DNA from: Primorskyibacter flagellatus
Lineage (GTDB): Bacteria > Pseudomonadota > Alphaproteobacteria > Rhodobacterales > Rhodobacteraceae
Assembly: GCF_014638275.1 (NCBI RefSeq)
Contig: NZ_BMFJ01000001.1
Span: forward strand, 1,042,338 to 1,106,337
Direction of reading: 5' to 3'
DNA: 64,000 nt
Shown here: in pieces, positions 44,832 to 54,854 of the stretch
How positions within the stretch are numbered: position 1 is the first letter of the stretch
How the letters are laid out: every line of letters starts with the position of its first letter
Position numbers and translations under genes: made by a program
The notes under the pieces: generated by a model
Databases searched by the model: none
Seen by the model: only the letters and a program-made list of their open reading frames with translations
What the model was told of the DNA's origin: nothing

Positions 44832-45881
44832 ATGATTGCCGAAGACCGCCTTGCCCAGATCCTGCAGCGCTCCGAATACCTTGAGGCCCGCATGGCCGAG
44901 GGGGGCGGAGATTTTGCCGCGCTGTCACGGGAATATTCGGACCTGCGGCCCGTGGTTGCCGCGATCACCGCATGGCAGGAGGCACGGCAAAGGCTGGACG
45001 AGGCGCAGGCGATGATCTCGGACCCCGAGATGAAGGCGCTGGCGGAGGAGGAGGTCTCGCGTCTGTCGCGTGATCTTCCCGCCCTTGAGCATGAGGTGCA
45101 GCTGGCCCTGCTGCCCCGCGATGCCGCCGATTCCCGTCCCGCGATGATCGAGATCCGGCCCGGTACCGGCGGCGACGAAGCGGCGCTGTTTGCCGGTGAT
45201 CTACTGCGCATGTACCAGCGGTATGCCGAGGCACGCGGCTGGCGGTTCCAGATCGTCGATTTGAGCGAGACGGAACTGGGCGGCATCAAGGAAGTCGTCG
45301 GCAATATCCAGGGCGACAATGTCTTCGCGCGGCTCAAGTTCGAATCCGGCGTTCACCGCGTCCAGCGCGTGCCGGAGACGGAGAGCGGCGGGCGGATCCA
45401 TACCTCCGCCGCGACGGTTGCGGTCCTGCCAGAGGCGGAAGACGTGGATATCCAGATCGACCCGGGCGACATCCGTATCGACACGATGCGCGCCTCCGGC
45501 GCCGGGGGGCAGCACGTCAACACCACGGATTCGGCGGTTCGGATCACCCATGTTCCGACCGGGATCGTGGTGACGAGTTCCGAAAAATCTCAGCACCAGA
45601 ACCGGGCCATTGCCATGCAGGTGCTGCGCAACCGCCTGTTCGATCTGGAACGCCAGAAGGCGGCGGATGCGCGTGCGGCAGACCGGAAGGCGCAGGTCGG
45701 GAGCGGCGACCGGAGCGAGCGGATCCGGACCTACAACTTTCCTCAGGGGCGGGTGACGGACCACCGGATCAACCTGACGCTCTACCGGCTGGATCAGGTG
45801 ATGCAGGGTGATCTGGACGAGATCGTGGATGCGCTGACCGCCGATCACCAAGCCGCGCTGATGGCGGAGATGGCGGGGTGA
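44832..45881 (+). CDS. prfA: Peptide chain release factor 1
   Basis: 349 aa. The codon-recognition element RVPET at 179-183 fits RF1 (PxT) rather than RF2, and the peptidyl-tRNA-hydrolysing motif is GGQ (225-227) in GAGGQHVN. It ends translation at UAA and UAG. The ATG at 44832 is chosen over the frame start at 44808. Overlaps prmC, its modifier, by 4 bp. Confidence 0.98.
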   Translation: MIAEDRLAQILQRSEYLEARMAEGGGDFAALSREYSDLRPVVAAITAWQEARQRLDEAQAMISDPEMKALAEEEVSRLSRDLPALEHEVQLALLPRDAADSRPAMIEIRPGTGGDEAALFAGDLLRMYQRYAEARGWRFQIVDLSETELGGIKEVVGNIQGDNVFARLKFESGVHRVQRVPETESGGRIHTSAATVAVLPEAEDVDIQIDPGDIRIDTMRASGAGGQHVNTTDSAVRITHVPTGIVVTSSEKSQHQNRAIAMQVLRNRLFDLERQKAADARAADRKAQVGSGDRSERIRTYNFPQGRVTDHRINLTLYRLDQVMQGDLDEIVDALTADHQAALMAEMAG

Positions 45882-46726
45882 GGACCGCGCCGCTCACGGT
45901 GCAACTGGCGCTGCTTGGCGCGGCGAAACGTCTGGAGCTTGCGGGGATTGCCGGGGCGCAGCGCGACGTGCGCTACCTGATGGCGCATGTGATGGGCTTG
46001 GAGCGTGACAGACTGAGTATTCTCATGTCAGAAGTCATTGATCCTGAACCATTTGACCGTTTTGCGTCGATGGTTGAGAAGCGGATGCAGGGTGTGCCTG
46101 TGTCCCGCATTATCGGGGAACGGTTGTTCTATGGGCGCAGATTCAAGGTCGCCGACGCCGTGCTCGACCCGCGGCCAGAGACGGAAGTCCTGGTCGAGGC
46201 GGCGCTGGACGCGCCATTTACCCGTCTGCTCGACCTCGGCACGGGGTCGGGCTGCATCGCCGTGACGCTGCTGGCAGAGAGGGAGCAGGTGACGGGTATG
46301 GCGGGTGATCTGTCTGACGCGGCGCTCGCCGTCGCGGGCGAGAACGCGGCGCGACATGGGGTGAGTGACCGGCTGACGCTGGTGCAGTCGGATTGGTATG
46401 GTGCAACCCCCGGAAACTTCGATCTCGTAGTGTCCAATCCGCCCTATATTGCGGAGGCAGAGATGCAGGGGCTTTCGGTCGAGGTCCGCGATCACGATCC
46501 CCGCATGGCCCTCACCGACGGTGGAGACGGGCTGTCGGCCTATCGCGCGATCACAGCCGGGATCAACGCGGTACTGAGCCCCGGCGGGCGGCTGCTGGTC
46601 GAAATCGGGCCGACGCAGGGGGGGGCCGTGAGCGCCCTGTTCCGCGGGGCGGGGCTGGAAGACGTCAGAGTGCTGCCCGACCTTGACGGACGGGATCGCG
46701 TGGTGTCCGGATACCGCCCGACCTAG
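45878..46726 (+). CDS. prmC: Release factor glutamine N5-methyltransferase
   Basis: 282 aa, GTG start. Catalytic NPPY at 187-190 and SAM motif [16 protein letters not shown] (117-132). It methylates the glutamine of GGQ in the adjacent RF1 and RF2. The prfA-prmC order is widely conserved. Confidence 0.97.
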   Translation: MRTAPLTVQLALLGAAKRLELAGIAGAQRDVRYLMAHVMGLERDRLSILMSEVIDPEPFDRFASMVEKRMQGVPVSRIIGERLFYGRRFKVADAVLDPRPETEVLVEAALDAPFTRLLDLGTGSGCIAVTLLAEREQVTGMAGDLSDAALAVAGENAARHGVSDRLTLVQSDWYGATPGNFDLVVSNPPYIAEAEMQGLSVEVRDHDPRMALTDGGDGLSAYRAITAGINAVLSPGGRLLVEIGPTQGGAVSALFRGAGLEDVRVLPDLDGRDRVVSGYRPT

Positions 46727-46835
46727 GCGGTCCTCCGCGTGTTTCGCTGCGACACAGCGCGATCTTTATCCGATCTTTAGGGATTTACCCTTGTAATCGG
46801 ACCGACGACATGTTTAGTCGTTAGCAGTCACGGAC

Positions 46836-46854
46836 GGGACGCAAACCGCGTCCC
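46836..46854. other. Hairpin in the leader of the DUF4167 gene
   Basis: GGGACGC-AAACC-GCGTCCC, a 7-bp stem in the 226-bp gap after prmC, with a smaller ACGAC-N7-GTCGT pair just upstream. There is no T run, so a leader structure rather than a terminator. Confidence 0.35.
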
Positions 46855-46953
46855 CCTGACAGTAAGCCCAAAACGTCGACCACCCGCCATTGCGCCGTAC
46901 CCGCGCAGGCAGGGGTGAACGACAGCCAATTCAGCAAGGCTGACCAGAGGCCC

Positions 46954-47541
46954 ATGAGATCTTCGAAATCCCGTTCGCGCAACAAGTCGAACCGTAACCG
47001 TTCTGTCGGAAATGTCGTCAACCGTGTGTTCGACAGCTCTGGCCCCGAAGGCAAGGTGCGCGGCACGCCGCAACAGATCATCGAGAAGTACAACCAGCTG
47101 GCGCGCGATGCCCAGCTCTCCGGCGACCGCGTCGCGACGGAGAACTTCCAGCAGCACGCCGAACATTACCTGCGCATGCTGAGCGCCGCTCAGAAAGAGC
47201 AGGACAAGCAGCGCGAGCAGCAGGATCAGGAAAACCGCAATCGCCAGTCGCAGCGCGACCGCGACCGTGCGCGTCAGGAGCAGGAGGACAGCCCGTCCGA
47301 GGACCTGCCCGCCTTCATCTCCGGCTCCGCGCCGGGCGAGGGAGACCAGCCGGATGTGATGGAGTCCTCCGACCGTGACAGCGGGCTGGTTGAGACGCCC
47401 GAAAACCGTCAGCCGGCGGAAGAACCCAAGTCGAAGCCCAAGCGGACCTACAACCGCAAGCCGCGCGCCAAGGCGCAGAACAACGGCGGCGAGGGGAATG
47501 AAGGTTCGGGCGGCGCAGGCAGCACCGAAGCTGCGGAGTAA
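46954..47541 (+). CDS. DUF4167-domain protein
   Basis: 195 aa. N-terminal basic MRSSKSRSRNKSNRNRS followed by the domain (GNVVNRVFDSSGPEGKVRGTPQQIIEKYNQLARDAQLSGDRVATENFQQHAEHY), then a long low-complexity Gln/Arg/Glu region and a Gly/Glu-rich tail. The composition suggests an RNA-interacting, disordered protein; function is not known. The start at 46954 matches family members. Its stop directly abuts the convergent RHH gene. Confidence 0.9.
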   Translation: MRSSKSRSRNKSNRNRSVGNVVNRVFDSSGPEGKVRGTPQQIIEKYNQLARDAQLSGDRVATENFQQHAEHYLRMLSAAQKEQDKQREQQDQENRNRQSQRDRDRARQEQEDSPSEDLPAFISGSAPGEGDQPDVMESSDRDSGLVETPENRQPAEEPKSKPKRTYNRKPRAKAQNNGGEGNEGSGGAGSTEAAE

Positions 47542-47757
47542 CTATTTCCGGAAGTGGTTGAGCACGTAGACCCGGATGGCCGAGGCCAGTCCGGCGTCGG
47601 TGCCACGGGATTCGTCGATCTCGGCGGCGAGCGCGTTGACCGGCTGGCCACGTTCCGCCGCGATGTCGCGGAAGGCCTGCCAGAACTCCCTCTCGAGCGA
47701 GACAGAGGTGCGGTGCCCGCGCAGGGTCAGCGAATGTTTCTGGGGCCGTGCGATCAT
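47542..47757 (-). CDS. Ribbon-helix-helix domain protein
   Basis: 71 aa: RPQKHSLTLRGHRTSVSLEREFWQAFRDIAAERGQPVNALAAEIDESRG is an RHH_4-type fold, a likely DNA-binding or small regulatory protein. Overlaps the DUF4169 gene by 4 bp. Confidence 0.87.
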   Translation of the reverse strand: MIARPQKHSLTLRGHRTSVSLEREFWQAFRDIAAERGQPVNALAAEIDESRGTDAGLASAIRVYVLNHFRK

Positions 47758-47939
47758 TCTTCCGGCTCCTCCAGACGATGACCGTCGAGACGTTTCGCGG
47801 CTTGTGCCTTTTCGGCCTCGGTCTGCTGGCGTTCGGCTTTGGTCTGTCCGTGCCGCGCGGCGTTGGCATCGGCCTCCGCACGCTTTTCGGCGCGGGCGCG
47901 GTTTTTTCGGAAGCGGTTGAGGTTCACGATCTCGGCCAT
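47754..47939 (-). CDS. DUF4169-family protein
   Basis: 61 aa, MAEIVNLNRFRKNRARAEKRAEADANAARHGQTKAERQQTEAEKA, a conserved start and a charged coiled-coil-like helix. Function unknown. It precedes and is coupled to the RHH gene. In related genomes I recall fumC next to this pair; here a VPLPA-CTERM-like gene lies between. Confidence 0.87.
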   Translation of the reverse strand: MAEIVNLNRFRKNRARAEKRAEADANAARHGQTKAERQQTEAEKAQAAKRLDGHRLEEPEE

Positions 47940-48036
47940 GGGTAGCAGAGTAGCGCGCCCTCTGGCCCCGTCCAGATCCGTCAGATCGGGAAAAGATGCA
48001 TATTAGCGTTACCTTGCCGAAACTCTCCGGGCCGTA

Positions 48037-48732
48037 TCAGGCCCTGACGGGCTGGCCTGACTCTCTGCCCGTCCTGCGGGCAAATGCGCCGAACGCTGCA
48101 AGACCGGCCAGTAGGCTGAAGGCGGGCAGGGGCAGCGGCACCGGGGGCAGCTGCATGACGATGTTGTCGACCCCGAAACCATCCGAGACACCGGTTGCGC
48201 CCGGCGCAATGACAAGCTGCGTGAAAGGCGTATCGGAGATGAAGCCGAAGAACACGTCCTCGTTGTAGTCATTGATGGGCGCGTCGATCCGGTCGCCGAG
48301 AAGGAAGAAGGCGTTGCGGCGGAAATCTTCGTTGAAGGCGAAGAAATCGGCGCCGAACGCGGTGATCTCCGTATCGAAGGTCAGTGTCGCCTGCGCGTAA
48401 CGGCCGGGCTGGGAAGAGGTCACCATCGCAAGGAACGGCGTGCCGTTGCCGGTCGGGGCACGGCTGCCCGTGTCCCTGAGCGGGGGGACGTCGAGATAGC
48501 CATAGCTGGTGGAGCTGGGGTTGTAGGCCGAGAACGGGCCGAAATCGACGGTCGTGGTCTTGAACTGCACATCCGCGGTGTAACTGTCGAAATCCGCGAC
48601 CAGGTAAGTGCTCGTGAGCGCTGCCAGAAAGGCCGTCCGGTCGGTGAATATCTGATAGGTGGTGGCGCGGGCGGTGCCCCCGACGGCCATGGCGAGGAGG
48701 AGCACGGCGGCAAATGTGTTCCTGATATGCAT
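48037..48732 (-). CDS. Exported VPLPA-CTERM-like protein
   Basis: 231 aa. Signal peptide about 1-23 (MHIRNTFAAVLLLAMAVGGTARA), then a beta-rich body (YQIFTDRTAFLAALTSTYLVADFDSYT...), ending in VPLPLPAFSLLAGLAAFGAFARR followed by a longer polar tail TGRESGQPVRA. It is the third protein of the set; the longer tail after the basic residues is unusual. Function unknown. Confidence 0.82.
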   Translation of the reverse strand: MHIRNTFAAVLLLAMAVGGTARATTYQIFTDRTAFLAALTSTYLVADFDSYTADVQFKTTTVDFGPFSAYNPSSTSYGYLDVPPLRDTGSRAPTGNGTPFLAMVTSSQPGRYAQATLTFDTEITAFGADFFAFNEDFRRNAFFLLGDRIDAPINDYNEDVFFGFISDTPFTQLVIAPGATGVSDGFGVDNIVMQLPPVPLPLPAFSLLAGLAAFGAFARRTGRESGQPVRA

Positions 48733-48745
48733 TCTGCTAATCCCA

Positions 48746-48760
48746 GAAAATTCAATTTTC
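48746..48760. promoter_or_regulatory. Palindrome before VPLPA-CTERM-like gene 3
   Basis: GAAAATT-C-AATTTTC is a perfect 15-bp palindrome, 14 bp upstream of the start codon at 48732, in an AT-rich leader. Candidate operator. Confidence 0.35.
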
Positions 48761-48889
48761 GTTTCTGGTTCTAGTTGCGCCTGGGAAATTGGTCAATCCG
48801 ATCTGCCTGTTTCTGGCGTTGTGTTGTGTTGTTATTGCTGGGATTTTGTGCCTTTTGACCGGGTCGTCTTGTGAGGGCGACAGGCCAAG

Positions 48890-48914
48890 AAAAAGGGCGG
48901 CAATCCTGCCGCCC
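48890..48914 (-). terminator. Terminator of fumC
   Basis: On the minus strand GGGCGGCA (48914-48907), GGAT loop, TGCCGCCC (48902-48895), then T residues (48894-48890). An 8-bp perfect stem followed by a T run, 25 bp after the fumC stop. Confidence 0.85.
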
Positions 48915-48938
48915 CGTCCGATTTTCCGATCCGGTCGA

Positions 48939-50333
<1,395 letters not shown>

Positions 50334-50466
50334 CGTCTTTCTCTCTGATGTTTTGACGTCGGGTCCGCTATAGCGGGCCGGACCCATGCGCGCAATCACG
50401 CGGAAATGCGGCCGACTATCCATTTGGCATCTTGTGTCAGAATACGCGTTCCGGCAGAGTTGAACT

Positions 50467-51057
50467 ATGCCACGTAAGCCTTCGCACACGCCCGAAAGTC
50501 TCGCCGATTCCGCGCTCGCCCAGTTCTGGTACGGCGGGTACGAGGCGACCTCCATGGACATCCTCGTCAAGAAGACCGGGGTCAGCCGCCACGGGATCTA
50601 TACCGATTACGGGGGGAAGAAGGCGCTCTACCTTGCCTGTTTCCCGCGCTATCACCAGCATGTCGTCTCTCCGGTACTGGACCCGGTCACGGGGTCGGGC
50701 GACGGGATGGCGGCGATCGTCGGCTATTTCGGACGGCTGGTGGAGATGGCGGAAAGCATCGGTCTGCCGGGGCCCGGCTGCTTCGTCGTCAATGCCTCCA
50801 CCGAGGTGGCGCCGCACGATCCGGAGGTGGCCGCCAAGGTGGCAGAGCACAATGCGCGGCTTGAGACGGCGTTTTCGACCGCGCTTCAGAGGGAACAGTC
50901 GACCCGATTGCCGATGCCGCACCGGAAGGCGCTAGCCCGGACGATCATGATCTTTTCCAACGGGTTGTGGACCGCGTCGCGCAGCACTGACAAGAGCGAG
51001 ACGCTGCGGGAACACGCGGCTGTGTTCCTGGATCTGCTGGAATACCGGTTGAAGTAA
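50467..51057 (+). CDS. TetR-family regulator
   Basis: 196 aa. HTH at about 9-55 ([45 protein letters not shown]) followed by an effector domain with the pattern of TetR_C_16-like. No partner gene is adjacent except fumC and a methyltransferase; the target is unknown. Confidence 0.88.
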   Translation: MPRKPSHTPESLADSALAQFWYGGYEATSMDILVKKTGVSRHGIYTDYGGKKALYLACFPRYHQHVVSPVLDPVTGSGDGMAAIVGYFGRLVEMAESIGLPGPGCFVVNASTEVAPHDPEVAAKVAEHNARLETAFSTALQREQSTRLPMPHRKALARTIMIFSNGLWTASRSTDKSETLREHAAVFLDLLEYRLK

Positions 51058-51060
51058 GGG

Positions 51061-51082
51061 GTAGGGTGAAACCCCACCCTAC
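51061..51082. terminator. Hairpin between convergent TetR and methyltransferase genes
   Basis: GTAGGGTG (51061-51068) and CACCCTAC (51075-51082) pair as a perfect 8-bp stem with a 6-base loop between the converging genes. No T run, so a weak terminator or a repeat remnant. Confidence 0.4.
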
Positions 51083-51116
51083 GCCTTGATGAAGGTCGGG
51101 GTCTTGCCTGGCGACC

Positions 51117-51674
51117 TTATTGCACCTTGCGGCGGAACTCGAACACGCGCGCGGGCGGCAGGTTGGCCCAGACCGTGCCGCGCTTGACCGCGGTGATACC
51201 CATGGAGGCCTGTACATCCTCCGGGATCGGGGCATTGGGCGAATAGGTGATCTGCACGAAGACCCCGTCCGGCGCCATGACGTTGAAGGCGTGACCGACG
51301 ACCTCGCGCTGGATCTGCGGCCGGGCAAGCACCGGCACGCCGGAAATGACGCAGCCGAGGTTGGTCACGCCGATCTTCTCGATCTCCTGCGCGGGGCGGT
51401 TCAGGACCGTCACACCGGGGAACTTGCGGGTCAGCTCTTCGCAGAAGCGGGGGTTGAGCTCCATCAGGATCAGCCGTTCCGGGGCCACGCCGCGTTCAAG
51501 GATCGCGCGGGTGAAGCTGCCGGTGCCGGGCCCGATCTCGACGATCGGTCCCTCCACGTGTTCCACGCCTTCGGTCATCTTGCGGGCAACGGCGGCGGAG
51601 GATGGCGCGATGGCCGACACCTCCATCGGTTTGCGCATCATTTCGCCCAGGAAGACGGTGAAATCGCTGGCCAT
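51117..51674 (-). CDS. Class I SAM-methyltransferase (PmtA-like)
   Basis: 185 aa. SAM motif I IVEIGPGTGSFTRAIL (about 43-58), acidic MELNPRF, NLGCVISGVP-like motif IV. The FLGEMMRKPMEVSAIAPSS start is typical of PmtA/phospholipid N-methyltransferase-related proteins in alphaproteobacteria. Phosphatidylethanolamine methylation is possible; not certain. Confidence 0.8.
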   Translation of the reverse strand: MASDFTVFLGEMMRKPMEVSAIAPSSAAVARKMTEGVEHVEGPIVEIGPGTGSFTRAILERGVAPERLILMELNPRFCEELTRKFPGVTVLNRPAQEIEKIGVTNLGCVISGVPVLARPQIQREVVGHAFNVMAPDGVFVQITYSPNAPIPEDVQASMGITAVKRGTVWANLPPARVFEFRRKVQ

Positions 51675-51797
51675 GGCTCGGTGCTCTCCCTCTCGATCAA
51701 CGGTTGCCCTGATGAACGACGAACGAGGGAGTCCGGCAAGATGGTTCCGGTTGGTTTTACAAAAATTTCACGGGAATGGCGGCTGACCGCCGGTCGC

Positions 51798-52286
51798 CTA
51801 TTTGCGGAACTTGTCCAGCTGAACGACGTCGGCGTCCTGTCCGTTCTGACGCTGCGGCGGCGTTTCGTCGGCCTCGTCGCGGCGGGCACGCAGGGGGCGT
51901 GGAGGTTCTGGATCGTCGTCGTCCGACCCGTCGTCCTGGGTTTCGAAGCGCAGGCCGAATTCGACCGACGGATCAACGAAGGTCAGGATCGAATCATAGG
52001 GGATGTAGAGCCGTTCGGGGGAGTCGCCGAAGTTGAGCGTGATGCCGAACCCTTCGTCCGAAACCTCGAGGTTGTCATACCAGTGTTGCAGGACGACGGT
52101 CATCTCGCTCGGGTAACGGTCCTTCAGCCAGTCGGCCAGGGCGGCGCCCGAATGAGTCGTGTCGAAGGTGATGAAGAAGTGGTGATTGCCGGGCAGCCCG
52201 CGCTCGGCCACATCCGCCAGCACCTCGTGGATCAGGCCGCGCATGGCCCGGTGCATCAGGTTTCCGTAGTCGATCGAGCGTGACAT
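51798..52286 (-). CDS. sspB: SspB-family ClpXP adaptor
   Basis: 162 aa. YGNLMHRAMRGLIHEVLADVAERGLPGNHHFFITFDTTHSG fits the alpha-type SspB, which tethers ssrA-tagged proteins to ClpXP; a flexible tail ends VVQLDKFRK, the likely ClpX-binding end. GGAAGGCAAG precedes the ATG at 52286; an earlier ATG at 52370 lacks support. Functionally linked to the ssrA gene 2.9 kb away. Confidence 0.93.
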   Translation of the reverse strand: MSRSIDYGNLMHRAMRGLIHEVLADVAERGLPGNHHFFITFDTTHSGAALADWLKDRYPSEMTVVLQHWYDNLEVSDEGFGITLNFGDSPERLYIPYDSILTFVDPSVEFGLRFETQDDGSDDDDPEPPRPLRARRDEADETPPQRQNGQDADVVQLDKFRK

Positions 52287-52356
52287 CTTGCCTTCCGCGA
52301 AACTCGATTGTGAGCATAGGGGATTCGCGTCAAAACGGAAGTGCTGTATGCCGGAG

Positions 52357-53598
52357 TTAAAACAGCACAACCGGCAGTGTCCCCGCGAGCGCCGCCATGC
52401 CCGCCAGTGCCGGGATCATGGGCAGTTTCAGCACCAGCAGAAGCAGGGCGGCGAGCAGGGTGAGCGCCCCGGCAAGCGGGTCGAAGCTGGCGGGATCGGG
52501 CAGCGGAATCGCGCCGCCGGTGTCTGGCCGGGCGAAGAGAACATGCAGCGCGAACCAGAGCGACAGGTTCAGGATCACTCCGACCACCGCGGCCGTGATG
52601 GCCCTGAGAGCCGACTTCAGGCGGGGGGCGGCGAGGATGCGGTCGACATGCGGTGCGAAGGCGAAGATCCACAGGAAGCAGGGTACGAAGGTCATCCAGA
52701 GCGTCAGCAGGCCGGCGGCCAGCCCCAGCCCGGTGCCTCCGGCGGCGATGCCGGCGAGATGTCCGGTAAACTGGGTGACGAGGATCAGCGGCCCGGGCGT
52801 GGTTTCGGCCAGGCCAAGCGCGTCGATCATCTGTTCCGGCGTCAGCCAGCCATGGGTTTCGACCACCGCCTGCGCCATGTAGGCGAGTACGGCATAGGCG
52901 CCGCCAAAGGTCACGACGGCGAGCTTGGCGAAGAACAGCGACAGGCTGAGCAGGAAGGTCTGTCCGGCCAGCGCCAGCACGGGCAGCGGCGCCAGCCAGA
53001 GTGCACCCCAGATCAGAACGGTGCGCAGCGTTCCGGCGGGCGCGGCCTGCGTTGTGGTCGCGGGGCTGGCGACACTGGCGGTCATGGCCCCCCAGAACCC
53101 GGCGGCGAGGATGATGAGCGGGAAGGGCAGGTTCAGCGCGTAGATCGCGGTAAAGGCCAAGGCGGCGATGACCCAGCCCTCCGCCCCCGTCAGGGCCTTC
53201 TTCGACACCTTCCAGAGCGCCTGCAGCACGATCACGATGACCAGCGCCTTGATGCCGAGGAAAGCGTCGCGGATCACCGGCAGATCGCCCCAGGCGGCAT
53301 AGGCAAAGGCGAGGGCAAGGATCAGCGCCGCGCCGGGCAGGACGAAGAGCAGCCCGGCGAGCAGACCCCCGGCGGTGCCGCGCTGTTTCCAGCCGCACCA
53401 TGTGGCCAGCTGCATCGCCTCGGGTCCGGGAAGCAGCATGCAGAAGGACAGCGCGCCGAGGAAGGCCGGTTCGTCCATCCAGCGCCGCCGCCCGACCAGT
53501 TCGTCGTGCATCACGGCGATCTGGGCGGCGGGACCACCGAAGGACAGCAGGCCGATGCGCCCGAAAGTGCGGAACATCTCGGGCCAGGTCGGGGTCAT
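52357..53598 (-). CDS. chrA: Chromate transporter ChrA
   Basis: 413 aa with about ten to twelve hydrophobic helices in two homologous CHR halves: FGRIGLLSFGGPAAQIAVMHDELV near 11-34 and FFAKLAVVTFGGAYAVLAYMAQAVV near 217-241. Family members extrude chromate or take up related oxyanions; the natural substrate may be sulfate or another anion. Ends about 70 bp from sspB. Confidence 0.92.
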   Translation of the reverse strand: MTPTWPEMFRTFGRIGLLSFGGPAAQIAVMHDELVGRRRWMDEPAFLGALSFCMLLPGPEAMQLATWCGWKQRGTAGGLLAGLLFVLPGAALILALAFAYAAWGDLPVIRDAFLGIKALVIVIVLQALWKVSKKALTGAEGWVIAALAFTAIYALNLPFPLIILAAGFWGAMTASVASPATTTQAAPAGTLRTVLIWGALWLAPLPVLALAGQTFLLSLSLFFAKLAVVTFGGAYAVLAYMAQAVVETHGWLTPEQMIDALGLAETTPGPLILVTQFTGHLAGIAAGGTGLGLAAGLLTLWMTFVPCFLWIFAFAPHVDRILAAPRLKSALRAITAAVVGVILNLSLWFALHVLFARPDTGGAIPLPDPASFDPLAGALTLLAALLLLVLKLPMIPALAGMAALAGTLPVVLF

Positions 53599-53673
53599 CG
53601 CTTGGATCCTGCGGGTGTGGCTGTCCGGCGCAGGGAACGGGCGGGCGCGCGGGAAGTCAAGCGGGGTCGCGGG

Positions 53674-53732
53674 GCCGTCTGCCGCCCGGGTCTGACGGCG
53701 ATCCCCCCGAGGATATTTGATAGACCAGAAAG
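53674..53732 (-). repeat. Intergenic hairpin-plus-tail repeat, copy 3 (diverged)
   Basis: Arms GCCGTC (53674-53679) and GACGGC (53694-53699), then CCCCCCGAGGATATTTG (from 53703) and GACCAGAAAG. The layout matches copies 1 and 2, with the tail sequence diverged. It sits between the NIPSNAP gene end and the chrA start. Confidence 0.45.
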
Positions 53733-53733
53733 C

Positions 53734-54039
53734 CTAACGGTCGGCGCGGGTAAGCCATGTGCGGTCCTCGGACCGGATGAATTTCTCGGCCATGGCGAAC
53801 TCGTAGTTCTGCCGGCCGAGCGGATCGGCGGCGAGACGGGCACGGTAGGCTTCGTAGGCGGCGAGGCTGTCCACGTTGTAGATGCCGTAGGCGAGGGTGG
53901 AGGAGCCTTCGCGGGGCGAGAAATAGCCCAGGAGGTCGGCGCCGTTTCTCGGGATGCATTCGCCCCAGGTGCGTGCGTAATGTTCGAACTGGGCGCGTTT
54001 GGTGGGGTCGATGTCGTAGCGGATGACACAGGTGAGCAT
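53734..54039 (-). CDS. NIPSNAP-family protein
   Basis: 101 aa: MLTCVIRYDIDPTKRAQFEHYARTWGECIPRNGADLLGYFSPREGS and FAMAEKFIRSEDRTWL match the small ferredoxin-like NIPSNAP domain. Function unclear. Divergent from an ArsR gene that may control it. Confidence 0.87.
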   Translation of the reverse strand: MLTCVIRYDIDPTKRAQFEHYARTWGECIPRNGADLLGYFSPREGSSTLAYGIYNVDSLAAYEAYRARLAADPLGRQNYEFAMAEKFIRSEDRTWLTRADR

Positions 54040-54100
54040 GGGAAACCTTTCGTTTCGTTGTGGACCGGCCCCGGTATAGGCCGGAGGCGCGGGACAACGG

Positions 54101-54116
54101 TTCGGAAGGGACCGAA
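54101..54116. promoter_or_regulatory. Inverted repeat in the NIPSNAP-ArsR intergenic region
   Basis: TTCGG-AAGGGA-CCGAA with nearby CCGGCC-N8-GGCCGG (54065-54084). Either could be an ArsR operator; the pairing is short. Confidence 0.3.
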
Positions 54117-54149
54117 GCGTCGTTCCAGGGGCTGTGCTAGGATGCGGGC

Positions 54150-54851
54150 ATGAGAGACGGACCGGACATATCAGCCATTGCCGCCCTGATCGGGGATCCG
54201 GGGCGGGCCAACATGCTTTCCGCGCTGATGGACGGGCGCGCCCTGACGGCCGGAGAGCTTGCCGGCGTGGCCGGTGTCAGCCTGCCGACGGCGAGCGGGC
54301 ATCTGTCGCGCATGGTCGGGGCCGGGCTGCTGGTGGTGGCGGCGCAGGGACGGCACCGGTACTACCGGCTGGCGGGAGAGGACGTGGCGGCGGCACTTGA
54401 GAGCCTGATGTCGCTGGCGGAGGCGCGGGGGCACCGGCGGGTCCGGACCGGTCCCCGGGATGCAGCGATGCGGGAGGCGCGGAGTTGCTACCGCCATCTT
54501 GCAGGGGCACATGCGGTGCGGATCTACGACTCGCTCCGGGCGCGCGGGGCTGTTGCCGTCGGGGTCTCAGGACTGGAGGTGAGCTCCGAGGGGCGGCGGT
54601 TTCTGGATGGGCTGGGCGTCGACCTGTCGGGGCTCGCCGGGCGACGGGTGGTGTGCCGCGAATGCCTTGACTGGTCGGAACGGCGGATGCATCTGGCCGG
54701 TCCGCTCGGCACCGCCTTGCTGGACTATGTGCTGGCGTCGGGATGGGCGGAGAGGGTCGGCGACAGCCGGGTTATCCGGTTCCGTCCCCGCGGACTGAAG
54801 GCACTTGAGGCGGCGTTTCCGCTGGACAAGGACGCATCAGCAACTGTCTGA
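54150..54851 (+). CDS. ArsR-family winged-helix regulator
   Basis: 233 aa. N-terminal HTH around 13-75 (SAIAALIGDPGRANMLSALMDGRALTAGELAGVAGVSLPTASGHLSRMVGAGLL), then a second domain with CRECLDW at about 168-174. It lacks the classical CxC metal site in the HTH; the C-terminal Cys pair could bind something. Divergent from NIPSNAP. Converges on the ssrA gene. Confidence 0.85.
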   Translation: MRDGPDISAIAALIGDPGRANMLSALMDGRALTAGELAGVAGVSLPTASGHLSRMVGAGLLVVAAQGRHRYYRLAGEDVAAALESLMSLAEARGHRRVRTGPRDAAMREARSCYRHLAGAHAVRIYDSLRARGAVAVGVSGLEVSSEGRRFLDGLGVDLSGLAGRRVVCRECLDWSERRMHLAGPLGTALLDYVLASGWAERVGDSRVIRFRPRGLKALEAAFPLDKDASATV

Positions 54852-54854
54852 AAG

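Noticed and set aside
51061..51082. Hairpin GTAGGGTG...CACCCTAC as a mobile repeat
   Set aside because: Only one copy noticed in the window, so I list it as a weak terminator instead.
52288..54153. 621-aa plus-strand ORF
   Set aside because: Antisense to chrA and neighbours; low-complexity Gln/Arg/Gly composition and no ribosome site.
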